Source: Thermohalobaculum sp050331395 | GTDB taxonomy: Bacteria > Pseudomonadota > Alphaproteobacteria > Rhodobacterales > Rhodobacteraceae | Assembly: GCA_050331395.1 (NCBI GenBank) | Contig: JBHJGX010000017.1 | Coordinates: forward strand, 1-64,000 | DNA: 64,000 bases | Direction: 5' to 3' | Shown here: piece after piece, positions 1 to 9,421 of the stretch | Numbering within the stretch: the first letter of the stretch is position 1 | Layout: each line of letters begins with the position of its first letter | Position numbers and translations under genes: made by a program | Notes under the pieces: generated by a model | Told to the model about the DNA's origin: nothing | Databases searched by the model: none | Seen by the model: only the letters and a program-made list of their open reading frames with translations

Positions 1-142
1 CGCTGCGCGCCCGCCGCTCCGCGACGTCCTCAAGCACTTCCGCCGCTTCGCCACCCGCTACGACAAGACCGCCGCCAGCTTCCTCAGCTTCGTCCACCTC
101 GCTGCAATCCACCGCTGGATGCGTTTTGTCCACACGGCCTAG
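1..142 (+). CDS. IS5-family transposase, C-terminal end (partial)
   Basis: The frame from base 2 to the TAG at 140-142 encodes 46 residues. They include RRFATRYDKTAASFLSFVHL, which resembles the C-terminal end of IS5-family DDE transposases (the Y-[DE]-K-x-A-x-x-FL pattern around the last catalytic helix). The rest of the gene lies outside the window, so I cannot tell whether the element is intact or split into two overlapping frames as in some IS427-group elements. The stop is only 14 bases before the start of the next gene. Confidence 0.7.
   Translation, partial: AARPPLRDVLKHFRRFATRYDKTAASFLSFVHLAAIHRWMRFVHTA
121..142 (+). mobile_element. Probable right terminal inverted repeat of the IS
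   Basis: The last bases of the transposase frame, read on the minus strand, begin CTAGGCCGTGTGGACAAAAC. This resembles IS5/IS427-group termini, which typically start with G/C-rich bases followed by a TGT-x-GACAAA-like core next to a CTAG or TA target duplication. If so, the transposase stop codon lies inside the terminal repeat and the IS ends at about 138-142, immediately before the ribosome-binding site of the VOC gene. The left end is outside the window, so this is inferred from one end only. Confidence 0.4.
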
Positions 143-156
143 AGAAAGGAGATCCC

Positions 157-612
157 ATGGTGGAAAAACCGAAGCTAATCGGCATCAACCATGTCGCCCT
201 CGAAGTCGGCGATATCGACGCGGCGCTGGCCTTCTACGGGCAATTTTTCGCCTTTCGTTTGCGTGGCCGCGGCGATGGGCACGCCTTCATCGACCTGGGC
301 GACCAGTTCCTGGCCCTGACCGAGTTTGCCGAGCCCGACCGGGACCGGGAGCGCCATTTCGGTCTGGTGGTCGACGACCGGGAAGGGTTGCGCGCGCGGC
401 TCGCGGCGGCGGGTCTCGAGATCGTCACGGAAAACCGGCTCGATTTCCTCGATCCCTGGGGCAACCGGATCGAGATTGTGCCCTATCGGGAGATCCAATT
501 CCTCAAGGCCCGGCCGGTCCTCGATGCCTTGGGCGCGGATGGGCTCGCCAAGACCGATGCGGCAAGGGCCGAGCTTCGCGCCAAAGGGATAGAGCCGCCG
601 TCGGACGCTTGA
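157..612 (+). CDS. VOC-family (glyoxalase/dioxygenase fold) protein
   Basis: A 151-residue single-module vicinal-oxygen-chelate protein. The N-terminus INHVALEVGDIDAALAFY is the typical first beta-alpha element, with H12 a likely metal ligand. H67 (HFGLVVDD) and E106 (WGNRIEIV) are in the places of the other ligands. The ATG at 157 follows a good AGAAAGGAG site at 143-150. The substrate cannot be told from sequence: the family includes glyoxalase I-like enzymes, fosfomycin-resistance-type transferases and dioxygenases. The gene starts about 15 bases after an IS end, so its native promoter may have been displaced and it may be read from inside the IS. The last 40 residues are a helical tail not needed for the fold. 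Confidence 0.8.
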   Translation: MVEKPKLIGINHVALEVGDIDAALAFYGQFFAFRLRGRGDGHAFIDLGDQFLALTEFAEPDRDRERHFGLVVDDREGLRARLAAAGLEIVTENRLDFLDPWGNRIEIVPYREIQFLKARPVLDALGADGLAKTDAARAELRAKGIEPPSDA

Positions 613-692
613 GCGGCGGGATCCCTTTACCCTGGATATCCCAGGCGCTCCGAGAGCCGCCCCGAACACGCAGGCCAAAGCGCCCCGGCGGC

Positions 693-1616
693 TCAGCAGA
701 TCTGCCGGGCCATCGCCTCGAGGGCGGCCTGCCCACCCACGGAATTGCCGAATTCGTCGAGCGGCGGAGACCAAGCGACGGCGACGAATTGGCCGGGCTG
801 CACCGCGAGGATGCCGCCGCCCACTCCGGATTTGCCCGGCAGGCCGACGCGAAAGGCGAACTCGCCCGACTGGTCGTACATCCCGCAGGTCCGCATCAGC
901 GCCCGGAGCCGCGCCGCATGCCGCCCGGAGGCGAGCGCGCCCGCGCCCGGCTGCGGCCCGATCAGGAACATCGCCGCCCGGGCCAGATCGCGCGCCGAGA
1001 TTGCCAGCGAACAGGCCCGAAAATAGGTATCGGCGACCTCGTGCGGGCTCTCCGAGAGGTTCCCATGCGCCCGGAGCACAAAGGCGATCGCCCGGTTGAG
1101 GTCGCCGTGCGCACGTTCGGAGGCATGCACCTCGGCGTCGTATTGCAGCGCAGGGTTGCCGGCGAGCAACCGCATCTGCGCCCGAAAGGCCGTCTGCAGG
1201 TTCCAGCGCTGCACCATCAGGTGGTCCGTCACCACGATGGCGCCCGCATTGATGAACGGGTTCCGGGGTATGCCGCCTTCGGTTTCGAGCTGGATGAGCG
1301 AGTTGAACCGCATGCCGGAGGGCTCGCGGCCGACCCGCGCCCAGAGCCCCTCCGCGACCCATTCCATCGCGAGGCCGAGGAGAAAAAGCTTGCTGATCGA
1401 CTGGATCGAGAACGGCCGGTCCGCATCGCCGGTCGCATACTCCCGACCATCGGCCAAACGGATCACCAGGGCGAAGCACTTCGGGTCGACGGCGGCGAGC
1501 GCCGGGATATAGTCCGCGACCCGCCCGGTCGCGGCCGCCCGGCGCCCGATTTCCGCCCATGCTTTGAGATCCGCTTGCATGGCGGGCGCGGTAGCAGGCG
1601 CGATAGGCCGGGACAA
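693..1616 (-). CDS. glsA: Glutaminase A (L-glutamine amidohydrolase)
   Basis: A 307-residue serine-dependent glutaminase that hydrolyses L-glutamine to glutamate and ammonia in the cytoplasm; usual family length is about 305-310. The beta-lactamase-like fold is marked by FSIQSISKLF, in which S73 and K76 form the catalytic SxxK. INAGAI, the tyrosine in ADTYF, and the C-terminal GKSGVGGGILA loop are also conserved family blocks. The gene is followed by a GNAT gene transcribed the same way that begins upstream of it at 2129. The 6-base gap between that gene's stop and this start suggests a two-gene transcript. Confidence 0.93.
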   Translation of the reverse strand: MSRPIAPATAPAMQADLKAWAEIGRRAAATGRVADYIPALAAVDPKCFALVIRLADGREYATGDADRPFSIQSISKLFLLGLAMEWVAEGLWARVGREPSGMRFNSLIQLETEGGIPRNPFINAGAIVVTDHLMVQRWNLQTAFRAQMRLLAGNPALQYDAEVHASERAHGDLNRAIAFVLRAHGNLSESPHEVADTYFRACSLAISARDLARAAMFLIGPQPGAGALASGRHAARLRALMRTCGMYDQSGEFAFRVGLPGKSGVGGGILAVQPGQFVAVAWSPPLDEFGNSVGGQAALEAMARQIC

Positions 1617-1622
1617 GCGCGC

Positions 1623-2129
1623 TCAGCCGAGGAGCCGGTCGAAGGGCGGGCCGTAGATCGCGCGGGCGACCACCGGATCGCGGATGGCGCCGAGCCGGTC
1701 ATAGACCCGCATGGCCTCCGCGTTCGTCGGGTTTGTGACCCACCAAAGAAAGATGCCGCCCTCGGCTGCGGCCCGGGCGGCAAGCGCGGCGATCAACGCC
1801 GTCGCGAGGCCCTGACGCCGCACCGATGGCTGAACGTAGAGGTCGGTCAAGTAGAGGCCGCGCGCGGCGAAGGCGGTCTCGTAAGCGGCGGTATAGAGGG
1901 CATAGCCGGCGACGGCGCCCGAGGTGCCCGGGTTCTCGGCGACCATGCAGAAAAGACCCGGAGCCTCGAGGAGGTCCGAGACCACGGTCTCAGCGGTCAT
2001 CGGCCCGGGTCGGCCCATGGTCAGAACGGCGAGCGCGTTGGCCATCTCCGCGATCGCGGCGGCGTCCCGCGGCTCGCCGGAGCGGACGACGGGGGAGCCG
2101 TCGGGTGCGTTTCTGGGAGGGGCACTCAT
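1623..2129 (-). CDS. GNAT-family N-acetyltransferase
   Basis: A 168-residue acetyl-CoA-dependent acyltransferase. The acetyl-CoA-binding motif A is seen as LYLTDLYVQPSVRRQGLATA near residues 92-111, with the R/Q-x-x-G-x-A signature in RRQGLA. The downstream beta-bulge region (LWWVTNPTNAEAMRVYDRLG) is typical of the family. The frame is open well upstream, but the ATG at 2129 gives the normal family length and places the fold at the start of the protein. The acceptor substrate is unknown. It is probably co-transcribed with glsA, 6 bases downstream. Confidence 0.8.
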   Translation of the reverse strand: MSAPPRNAPDGSPVVRSGEPRDAAAIAEMANALAVLTMGRPGPMTAETVVSDLLEAPGLFCMVAENPGTSGAVAGYALYTAAYETAFAARGLYLTDLYVQPSVRRQGLATALIAALAARAAAEGGIFLWWVTNPTNAEAMRVYDRLGAIRDPVVARAIYGPPFDRLLG

Positions 2130-2361
2130 GGGTTTGCGATAGGTGGGCGGGCGCGGCCGCGCAAGGCAGCACGACTGCCCACGGCGACGCGGGATCGCGC
2201 CGATGCCGGCCGAGGCGATCCCGGCGGCGGTCCCGGCGACGATCCCGCTTGGCATGAACCTCGCCGGATCTCGTGCCAAGGGCCGCGGGCGCCTGCCGAC
2301 CGGCGTGGGTCTCGGGCGGAGGCGAACCTTTGGCCGACCAGGCCCGGACACCGCGAACCCG

Positions 2362-3207
2362 TCAGAGGGCGCTGCCGTCCGACCGCCGGCGGATCCAGGC
2401 GAGCCCCGCGAGCCCCGCCGCGAGAAACCCGAGCGCGCCCGGCAACGGCACGGCCTGCGTGGTCTCCCCTGCGGCAATCGTCCGGGCGAGCGTGAAATTC
2501 GAGCCGCCATCGGCGCCGGTCCCCTCGACGGTGACGGCGTCGAAGAAGGCCGTGATGCCGGGCGCCGCCGGTCCGAGGGCGATGGTGATCCGCGCCAGCT
2601 CGGCGCGCTCAAAGAGCCCCGCATTCGCCGTGTCGAGGGTCGTCCGCCAGTCGTCGAGGGTGAGGAGAGGGGAGCCGCCCGATGCGGTCTCCGCACGGAA
2701 GAGCCCGGTCGAGAGGTCGATCGTCTCGGTCACCCAAAGATCCGTTGGCACCGGGCCGGAGCCGCCGGGGCGGTTCTCGGCCGGGGCGTAGACAAGCGTC
2801 GTCGCGGCGCCCGGTCGGTTGAACCGAAGCCGGAGTTCGGGCGCGGCGTCCGGATCGCCGAAGCCGGCCGGGCGCAGCCATGAATAGCGGAGTGCAAAGT
2901 CGGGCGTGAACAGCTCGGCGACGGTACCGAAGTCGCGGCCAAGGCTGAGCCCCGCGCGGGCGGCCGGGTCGGACCCGGTCGTGAGGCGTAAGGCGTCGCC
3001 GCCTGCGGGTGCCGTCGCGATGAAGGCGGGCGGGACCATGACCGTGCCGAGGGAGGCGGTGCCGGTCAGGTCGCCGCGGGCAATGAACCAGCCCTGGGAT
3101 CCGTCGGTTGCCGTGATCAGGCTGAGCGCGCCGGCGGGCCCCGCGGCGGCGAGGGCGAACAACCCGAAGGCGCCGGCCAGTGCCGGGCCGAGAGCTCGAA
3201 GAACCAT
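2362..3207 (-). CDS. Secreted protein with VPLPA-CTERM-type anchor
   Basis: A 281-residue exported protein of unknown function. The N-terminus is a signal peptide (MVLRALGPALAGAFGLFALA then AAGPAGALS). The C-terminus carries a short Pro-containing motif VPLPGA, a hydrophobic helix (LGFLAAGLAGLAWI) and an arginine cluster RRR. This is the tripartite layout of PEP-CTERM/VPLPA-CTERM sorting signals handled by exosortase or a related system. The mid-region is beta-rich, like other choice-of-anchor domains. The ATG at 3207 is chosen over longer openings because of a GGAGGAG site 8 bases upstream and because the signal peptide starts there. No exosortase gene lies in the window. Confidence 0.75.
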   Translation of the reverse strand: MVLRALGPALAGAFGLFALAAAGPAGALSLITATDGSQGWFIARGDLTGTASLGTVMVPPAFIATAPAGGDALRLTTGSDPAARAGLSLGRDFGTVAELFTPDFALRYSWLRPAGFGDPDAAPELRLRFNRPGAATTLVYAPAENRPGGSGPVPTDLWVTETIDLSTGLFRAETASGGSPLLTLDDWRTTLDTANAGLFERAELARITIALGPAAPGITAFFDAVTVEGTGADGGSNFTLARTIAAGETTQAVPLPGALGFLAAGLAGLAWIRRRSDGSAL

Positions 3208-3361
3208 GGAGTGTCTCCTCCGCTGAGAGCCGCCCGGACGCACGGGCAGGGCCTGCGACACCATGGGGCGGCGGGGTAAAGCTGGCGTTAAACTGCCGGC
3301 TCAGCGGAGATTTCGTCTGTCCGAAGGGGGGACCGGGCTGTCCGGTCTCGGGAGGCGCAGG

Positions 3362-4066
3362 TCAGCGGCGGCGGCGGACGGCCCAGAGCGCGGCGAGCCC
3401 GGTGAGCGCGAGCGGCAGCCCGGCCGGCAGCGGAATGGCCGTGCCCCCGCCGAGCGCCTCGCTGAACTCGAGGGTGTAGGGCCCCTCGTCATTGATGTCG
3501 TCGGGACCTGTCTCCGCTCCGATCAGTCCGAGAACCGCGGTGGTCGGCTCCGACAGAAACCCGAAATCGTCGTCGAAGAAATCGAGATTTGAAAAGGGAT
3601 TTCCGTTCTGGAAAACAGATTCGTTTTCGAATGCGGCCGTATTGTTGTCGCCGAACCCGATGAAGTACATGCCCGCGTCGAGGTCGATGGACAGGCAGCT
3701 GTCTAGGTCGCCGAGGCCAGACGTGTTGTCGCACGCGCCGTCAATATCTCCATCTCCTTGTACACTAAAATCATCATTCGCCGCGATGCCCTGCCCGAGC
3801 CCGTTGAAGAGCAGCAGGTTCGCGTCTTGGTTCGGGAAAATCCCGCGAATGGTCAGTCGCGTCGCGCTGTCGAGGGTGAATTTGTAAAGGTCGACATCCG
3901 ATATCGTCGTATTGACGATGGTCCCCGCGACGGAGGTCGTTCCGGCCGGCAGCACGGTCGCGGTATCCGGCGTGACGCCGGCATCCGTCGTCTCGGTGAA
4001 TGTCACGGCCCCGGCGGAGCCTGCGGCGAGCGCCAGAGCGGCGGCGGCGAAAAGCGTGCGATGCAT
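3362..4066 (-). CDS. Secreted protein with PPC-like domain and VPLPA-CTERM-type anchor
   Basis: A 234-residue protein starting with signal peptide MHRTLFAAAALALAAGSAGA. The middle (VAGTIVNTTISDVDLYKFTL, then LTIRG and YFIGFGDNN) resembles bacterial pre-peptidase C-terminal (PPC) beta-sandwich domains. There are many Asp/Asn residues, including a FFDDDFG stretch, that could bind calcium. The tail is IPLPAGLPLALTGLAALWAV followed by RRRR, a VPLPA-CTERM-type signal. The ATG at 4066 sits behind GGGGGACC. The central coding part (about 3570-3800) is visibly less GC-rich than its surroundings. It is adjacent to another protein of the same class but with a 154-base gap. Confidence 0.75.
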   Translation of the reverse strand: MHRTLFAAAALALAAGSAGAVTFTETTDAGVTPDTATVLPAGTTSVAGTIVNTTISDVDLYKFTLDSATRLTIRGIFPNQDANLLLFNGLGQGIAANDDFSVQGDGDIDGACDNTSGLGDLDSCLSIDLDAGMYFIGFGDNNTAAFENESVFQNGNPFSNLDFFDDDFGFLSEPTTAVLGLIGAETGPDDINDEGPYTLEFSEALGGGTAIPLPAGLPLALTGLAALWAVRRRR

Positions 4067-4155
4067 GGTGATTGGTCCCCCAAAATGGCGTGTGGCCCCG
4101 GTTCCCACGGAAACCCAACTATAATGGGTAGATCAACCCGGGCCGAACTGCAATG

Positions 4156-4184
4156 AAAGAGGGGCCGCGGTTTCCCGCGACCCC
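4156..4184 (-). terminator. Rho-independent terminator of groESL
   Basis: Read on the minus strand, a 10-bp stem (GGGGTCGCGG with CCGCGGCCCC, one G-U pair) closed by a GAAA tetraloop is followed by TCTTT. It begins 35 bases after the groEL stop codon. Confidence 0.75.
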
Positions 4185-4219
4185 CCGAAGCCCTTTGGCG
4201 CCTGCCCAGTCGGGCAAGA

Positions 4220-5866
<1,647 letters not shown>

Positions 5867-5919
5867 TTGCGTGATCTCCTGTGAGCGTTTCTTGGGAAAG
5901 CAGGACGTCGTCCGGCAGT

Positions 5920-6231
5920 TTAGGCGGCCTGAGCCTGCGCCGTACCGGCGAGGATGCCGAGGATGTCGCTTTCCTTCATGATCAGCATTTCTTTGCCGTC
6001 GATTTTGACTTCGGTGCCCGACCACTTGCCGAAGAGGATACGATCGCCGGCTTTGACGGCCATCGGGATCAGCTCGCCCGAGTCTTTGCGGGCGCCTTCG
6101 CCGACCGCGACGACTTCGCCTTCCTGGGGCTTTTCTTTGGCACTGTCGGGGATGATCAGACCGCCCTGGGTCTTCTCGTCGGACTCGATGCGCTTGACGA
6201 GGACCCGGTCGTGCAGAGGAGTAAAGTTCAT
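5920..6231 (-). CDS. groES: 10 kDa co-chaperonin GroES
   Basis: A 103-residue Hsp10 lid of the GroEL chamber. MNFTPLHDRVLVKRIESDEK is the conserved N-terminus, TQGGLIIPDSAKEKPQEGEV the mobile loop that docks on GroEL, and GDRILFGKWSGTEVKIDGKE the roof-side core. The ATG at 6231 is preceded by an AAAGGG site. It is the first gene of the groES-groEL operon and is probably under HrcA control through the CIRCE operator about 50 bases upstream. Confidence 0.98.
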   Translation of the reverse strand: MNFTPLHDRVLVKRIESDEKTQGGLIIPDSAKEKPQEGEVVAVGEGARKDSGELIPMAVKAGDRILFGKWSGTEVKIDGKEMLIMKESDILGILAGTAQAQAA

Positions 6232-6280
6232 GGCAGCATACCCTTTGGATGTTGCGGTTTCCGGTTGAACCCGGAGCGTG

Positions 6281-6307
6281 TTAGCACTCAGCAAACCTGA
6301 GTGCTAC
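6281..6307 (-). promoter_or_regulatory. CIRCE operator (HrcA-binding) of groESL
   Basis: TTAGCACTC at 6281-6289, a 9-base spacer, then GAGTGCTAC at 6299-6307. This is the consensus CIRCE inverted repeat with one mismatch in the last base. It lies in the 5' leader of groES, as in other alphaproteobacteria where HrcA represses groESL until heat shock. hrcA itself is not in the window. Confidence 0.92.
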
Positions 6308-6561
6308 CAGCGGCCCATTTGGCGAAGGGTCACGCGCCTGTCAAGATGTCGCGAGGGATTTTGCGAGCGAAGGGCCCGCGAACGCTGCACCTGCTCCGCG
6401 AGCCGGTGAGACCTAAGGACAGGGATCGCCGTTCGCGAGGGGTGGAAGGCCAAAAATGCGCGCTGACCGGCCCTGAGACGGACCAGTCAGCCGAATGGGC
6501 CGGGTGAATTTCGGCCTACGGCCGGCCCTCTCGGACCGGCTTCGATCAGCGATGCTTTCGA

Positions 6562-7254
6562 TCAGCGACGGCTTCGTATGACGAGCGCCCCAAGCCCGCT
6601 CAAGAGCAAGAGCGCCGATGCTGGCAGCGGGACCACCGCCTCGCCGCCTTCCTCAACGAAGGTCGCAAAACCGAAATCGCTGCTCGGCCCACCGACGAAA
6701 TTGCCATTGTTCGCACTGAACGGCGCCCCCGGAACATAGGACCGCGTGTTGTCGGCGATCTCGATAAACCACCTGTAAGACGTGCCGGCAGAAGCACCCT
6801 GTGGGGCGCCGGGGCTCAGCAGGATGCCGAGGGTGTCTCCGGCGTTGACCGATGCCGGGTTGGCAAAACCGAGGTCGATCAACATCGGGGCGTCTGTGGT
6901 CACGTCCGCCGGGCCAAAGCTCGTAGTTGAGAGCGTGTCGACGACGGTGATCGGGGTCGACGTTCCGCTCAAGGTGACGATGCTCACATCCACGTCGAAA
7001 TCCGGCGTGGCGAGCGGGTTCCGGATCAGTTGGAGCTGAACGCGCGTCAGGTCGCCGGTGATGCCGACCACGAAGGTCTGCAAGAGTTCATTCGTGAAGT
7101 CGGTGTCCGCGAAAAACCCGACGGTAGGCCCGCCCGAGATTCCGAAACCGTCAACGGTAATCAGATTGTCCTGATCGATGGTGTCGGCGGTGGCAACGGA
7201 GGTGAGGCACGCAAGTGGCGCCGCGAAAGCGACAGTGAAAAAAAACTTCGGCAT
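6562..7254 (-). CDS. Secreted protein with VPLPA-CTERM anchor
   Basis: A 230-residue exported protein with signal peptide MPKFFFTVAFAAPLACLTSV plus ATA. The beta-rich middle has no recognisable catalytic motif. The C-terminal sorting signal is VVPLPASALLLLSGLGALVI followed by RSRR. The ATG at 7254 has an AGGGAG site 9 bases upstream; the open frame extends a little further but without a signal peptide start. This is the third protein of this class within 5 kb. Function unknown; by class it is expected at the cell envelope or in secreted matrix. Confidence 0.75.
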   Translation of the reverse strand: MPKFFFTVAFAAPLACLTSVATADTIDQDNLITVDGFGISGGPTVGFFADTDFTNELLQTFVVGITGDLTRVQLQLIRNPLATPDFDVDVSIVTLSGTSTPITVVDTLSTTSFGPADVTTDAPMLIDLGFANPASVNAGDTLGILLSPGAPQGASAGTSYRWFIEIADNTRSYVPGAPFSANNGNFVGGPSSDFGFATFVEEGGEAVVPLPASALLLLSGLGALVIRSRR

Positions 7255-7393
7255 TGGACACTCCCTATCGGCGTGAAACGATTGTAACATGCGTTTCTAA
7301 CAACTTTGTGACCGATGTGCGGGTTTCCACCTCGCCAAAAACCCGGTGCGCGTGTAAAAAACGGGACCGATTAATGAGTTGGTGGAGATCGCG

Positions 7394-8479
7394 ATGATTG
7401 CTCGGATGGTGTCCTACGCCGCTTGTCTCTGGCTCGCCGGACTGGTGGTGCCTGGAGACGCCGAGGCCCGCTGCCGCGGCACGGATCTGATGGCTGAGCT
7501 CGCGCGTCAGGACCCGGCCGCCCACAACGCGATCCTCGACGCGGCCGCAGAGGTCCCGAATGGCGAGGGCATCTTTTGGCAAGTTGCCCGGCCGGACAGT
7601 CCCGAGACGGCGCCCTCCTATCTTCTCGGCACCTTGCACAGCACCGCCGCCGCCGCCCGCGGACTGCCCGCTCCGGTGGCAGAAGCGCTCGACCGGGCCC
7701 GGGTCCTCCTCGTCGAGATCAGCGCCGAGGAGAAGGCCCGCATGCAAGCCCGCATGACCAGCGATCCGACCTTTGCGTTCGCGACGGGCGGGCCGACGCT
7801 GTCCGAGCGGCTCGGGCCCGACGTGCTGCCGATCGCCCGGCGCGCGCTGGCGAGCCGCGGCGTGCCGCTCGCGATTGCGGACCGGATGAAGCCCGCCCTC
7901 GTCGTCTCGATGATCGCGCTGCCCGCCTGCGAGCTGGCCAATCTCCGCCAGGGCGCCCGGGTCCTCGACGAAGCGGTGATCGCCATCGCAGAGACCGCAG
8001 GCACGCCGGTCCAAGGCCTCGAGACCGTCGATGCGGCCTTTGCCGCCTTCGATGCGCTCTCCGAGGCGGAGATGACCCAGCTGCTCACCGACGGCTTCCG
8101 GGCGATCGACGCAGAGGAAGACCTGCGCGCGACGCTGGAAGAACTCTATGCGGCCGAGCGGATCGCAGCGATCATGGAGTTCAACATCTGGTTTTCCGAC
8201 AGCCGCGACGGTGGGCGCGACACGCGCGCCAGCGCCGAGGCGCTCGAACGCACGCTGCTGGCGGAGCGGAACCGGCTCTGGCTGCCCGCGATCCTGGCCG
8301 AAATGTCGAAGGGCGGCGTGCTCGTCGCCGTGGGGGCGCTGCACATGACCGGCCGGCACGGGCTTGTCGCCCTGCTCCGGGCGAAGGGCTATGAGGTCGA
8401 GCGGGTCGCGCTCGGGGACGCGCCGGCCGTCGCCCCGCCGCGGCCGGGCTTCACGCGCCCGCCCCAAGCAGAAGACTGA
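7394..8479 (+). CDS. TraB/GumN-family protein (TIKI-like fold), exported
   Basis: A 361-residue protein of the TraB/GumN (PF01963) family. The two signature regions are present: LLGTLHS near residue 78, with the GxxH motif, and VAVGALHMTGRHGLVALLRA near the C-terminus, with the second GxxH. These are the putative metal-ligand histidines of the metalloprotease-like fold shared with eukaryotic TIKI. A signal peptide is present (MIARMVSYAACLWLAGLV, cleavage near GDAEA). The ATG at 7394 is preferred over a TTG five codons earlier because GGTGGAG lies 7 bases before it. The bacterial substrate is unknown. The 3' end overlaps the convergent DUF3429 gene by 29 bases. Confidence 0.8.
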   Translation: MIARMVSYAACLWLAGLVVPGDAEARCRGTDLMAELARQDPAAHNAILDAAAEVPNGEGIFWQVARPDSPETAPSYLLGTLHSTAAAARGLPAPVAEALDRARVLLVEISAEEKARMQARMTSDPTFAFATGGPTLSERLGPDVLPIARRALASRGVPLAIADRMKPALVVSMIALPACELANLRQGARVLDEAVIAIAETAGTPVQGLETVDAAFAAFDALSEAEMTQLLTDGFRAIDAEEDLRATLEELYAAERIAAIMEFNIWFSDSRDGGRDTRASAEALERTLLAERNRLWLPAILAEMSKGGVLVAVGALHMTGRHGLVALLRAKGYEVERVALGDAPAVAPPRPGFTRPPQAED

Positions 8480-8903
8480 CCGCCGCGCCCGCCGTCAGCG
8501 GCCATCTGAGCCGTGGCCACCAAGCCGGCGCACCCCCTGCTCGCGTCAGCGCGACATCCGCCCCGAGAAGCGCGACGAAGCCGAGGGCGAGAAGCGCGAG
8601 CGACCAAGGCGGTGCAAGGGCACCGGCCACCGCCCAAGCATAAAGCGCCGGCACCACCGATCCGGCGATCGGTCCCCAGTCGGGGCCGCGGCCGAGCCCC
8701 GCCGCCGCAAAGCCCCATCGGCAGCCGCCCATGAAGGAGAGGATCGCGACGCCGTAGCCCTCGAGCCAAGTAACCGCTGCGCCTTGCCAGCCCGCCGGCC
8801 CGAAACTCGCCAGGAGCGCGAGACCCGCAAAGGGCAGCACGCCGGCACCCCCGAGCCAGAGGGCGGCCGGGGGGACCTGGTCGGAACGCAGAGGGTCGGT
8901 CAT
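8451..8903 (-). CDS. DUF3429 inner-membrane protein
   Basis: A 150-residue protein with five predicted membrane helices. LWLGGAGVLPFAGLALLASF starts the first, and ILSFMGGCRWGFA is the strongly conserved DUF3429 core, followed by further helices such as LALLALGFVALLGADVAL. Function is unknown for the whole family, which is often found near ubiquinone or fatty-acid genes in proteobacteria. The ATG at 8903 has a CGGAG site; the longer open frame upstream lacks hydrophobic character. It is convergent with and overlaps the TraB-family gene. Confidence 0.75.
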   Translation of the reverse strand: MTDPLRSDQVPPAALWLGGAGVLPFAGLALLASFGPAGWQGAAVTWLEGYGVAILSFMGGCRWGFAAAGLGRGPDWGPIAGSVVPALYAWAVAGALAPPWSLALLALGFVALLGADVALTRAGGAPAWWPRLRWPLTAGAAVSLLLGAGA

Positions 8904-8965
8904 CGGGTGGCTCCGTCGGTGTTCGCGCGCTTGATCACCGCCAGCGCAGTGCCAAGTTCTCAAGC

Positions 8966-9358
8966 ATGAGCACAGATCTATCCGATACCGCCCCCGAGAC
9001 AAACGTTGCCCGCGCCGACCCGAGGGCGGCGCACATCGTTTATTATGACGGCAACTGCCCGGTCTGCCGGCGCGAAATTGGCTGGTATGGCCGGATGCGC
9101 GGCGCCGAGGACGTGCGCTTCGTTGATATCGTCGATGCGCCCGTGCCCGACGGGTTCACCCGAGAGGCGCTCTTGCGGCGCTTCACGGTCATCCGCCGGG
9201 ACGGGGTCGCCGCTTCGGGCGCCCGCGGCTTTGCCGCGCTCTGGCGCGCGCTCGGACCGACGCGTCTGCTCGGACGGGTCGCCGAACGACCGCCGATCGT
9301 CTGGATCGCGGAAGGCGCCTATCGGCTCTTCTTGCGGATCCGCAAGCTCTGGCGCTGA
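8966..9358 (+). CDS. DCC-family (DUF393) thiol-disulfide oxidoreductase-like protein
   Basis: A 130-residue member of the DUF393/DCC family. The active-site-like motif YYDGNCPVCRREI near residue 27 contains the C-x-x-C of a thioredoxin-like fold, followed by the family's conserved FVDI and ALLRRFTVI blocks and the C-terminal YRLFLRIRKLW segment. Probably a redox protein; the partner is unknown. It is divergent from the DUF3429 gene, 62 bases apart, and upstream of a DUF2125 gene in the same direction. Confidence 0.8.
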   Translation: MSTDLSDTAPETNVARADPRAAHIVYYDGNCPVCRREIGWYGRMRGAEDVRFVDIVDAPVPDGFTREALLRRFTVIRRDGVAASGARGFAALWRALGPTRLLGRVAERPPIVWIAEGAYRLFLRIRKLWR

Positions 9359-9421
9359 GGCGCCTTGCCGGGGACGGCATCGCGCGGCAAGGTTCGTGTA
9401 CATCGGAGAAAGACTGATCCC

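Noticed and set aside
126..2495. A 789-codon plus-strand frame running across the VOC gene, glsA and the GNAT gene
   Set aside because: It crosses three genes in other frames, is rich in Arg/Gly/Pro, and has no domain.
6301..6507. A 68-codon frame downstream of the CIRCE element
   Set aside because: No ribosome-binding site or family; it occupies the groESL promoter side of the intergenic region.
6508..6560. Short GGCC-rich dyads between groES and the VPLPA-CTERM gene as a terminator
   Set aside because: Only 5-6 bp stems and no T-tract; insufficient to call.
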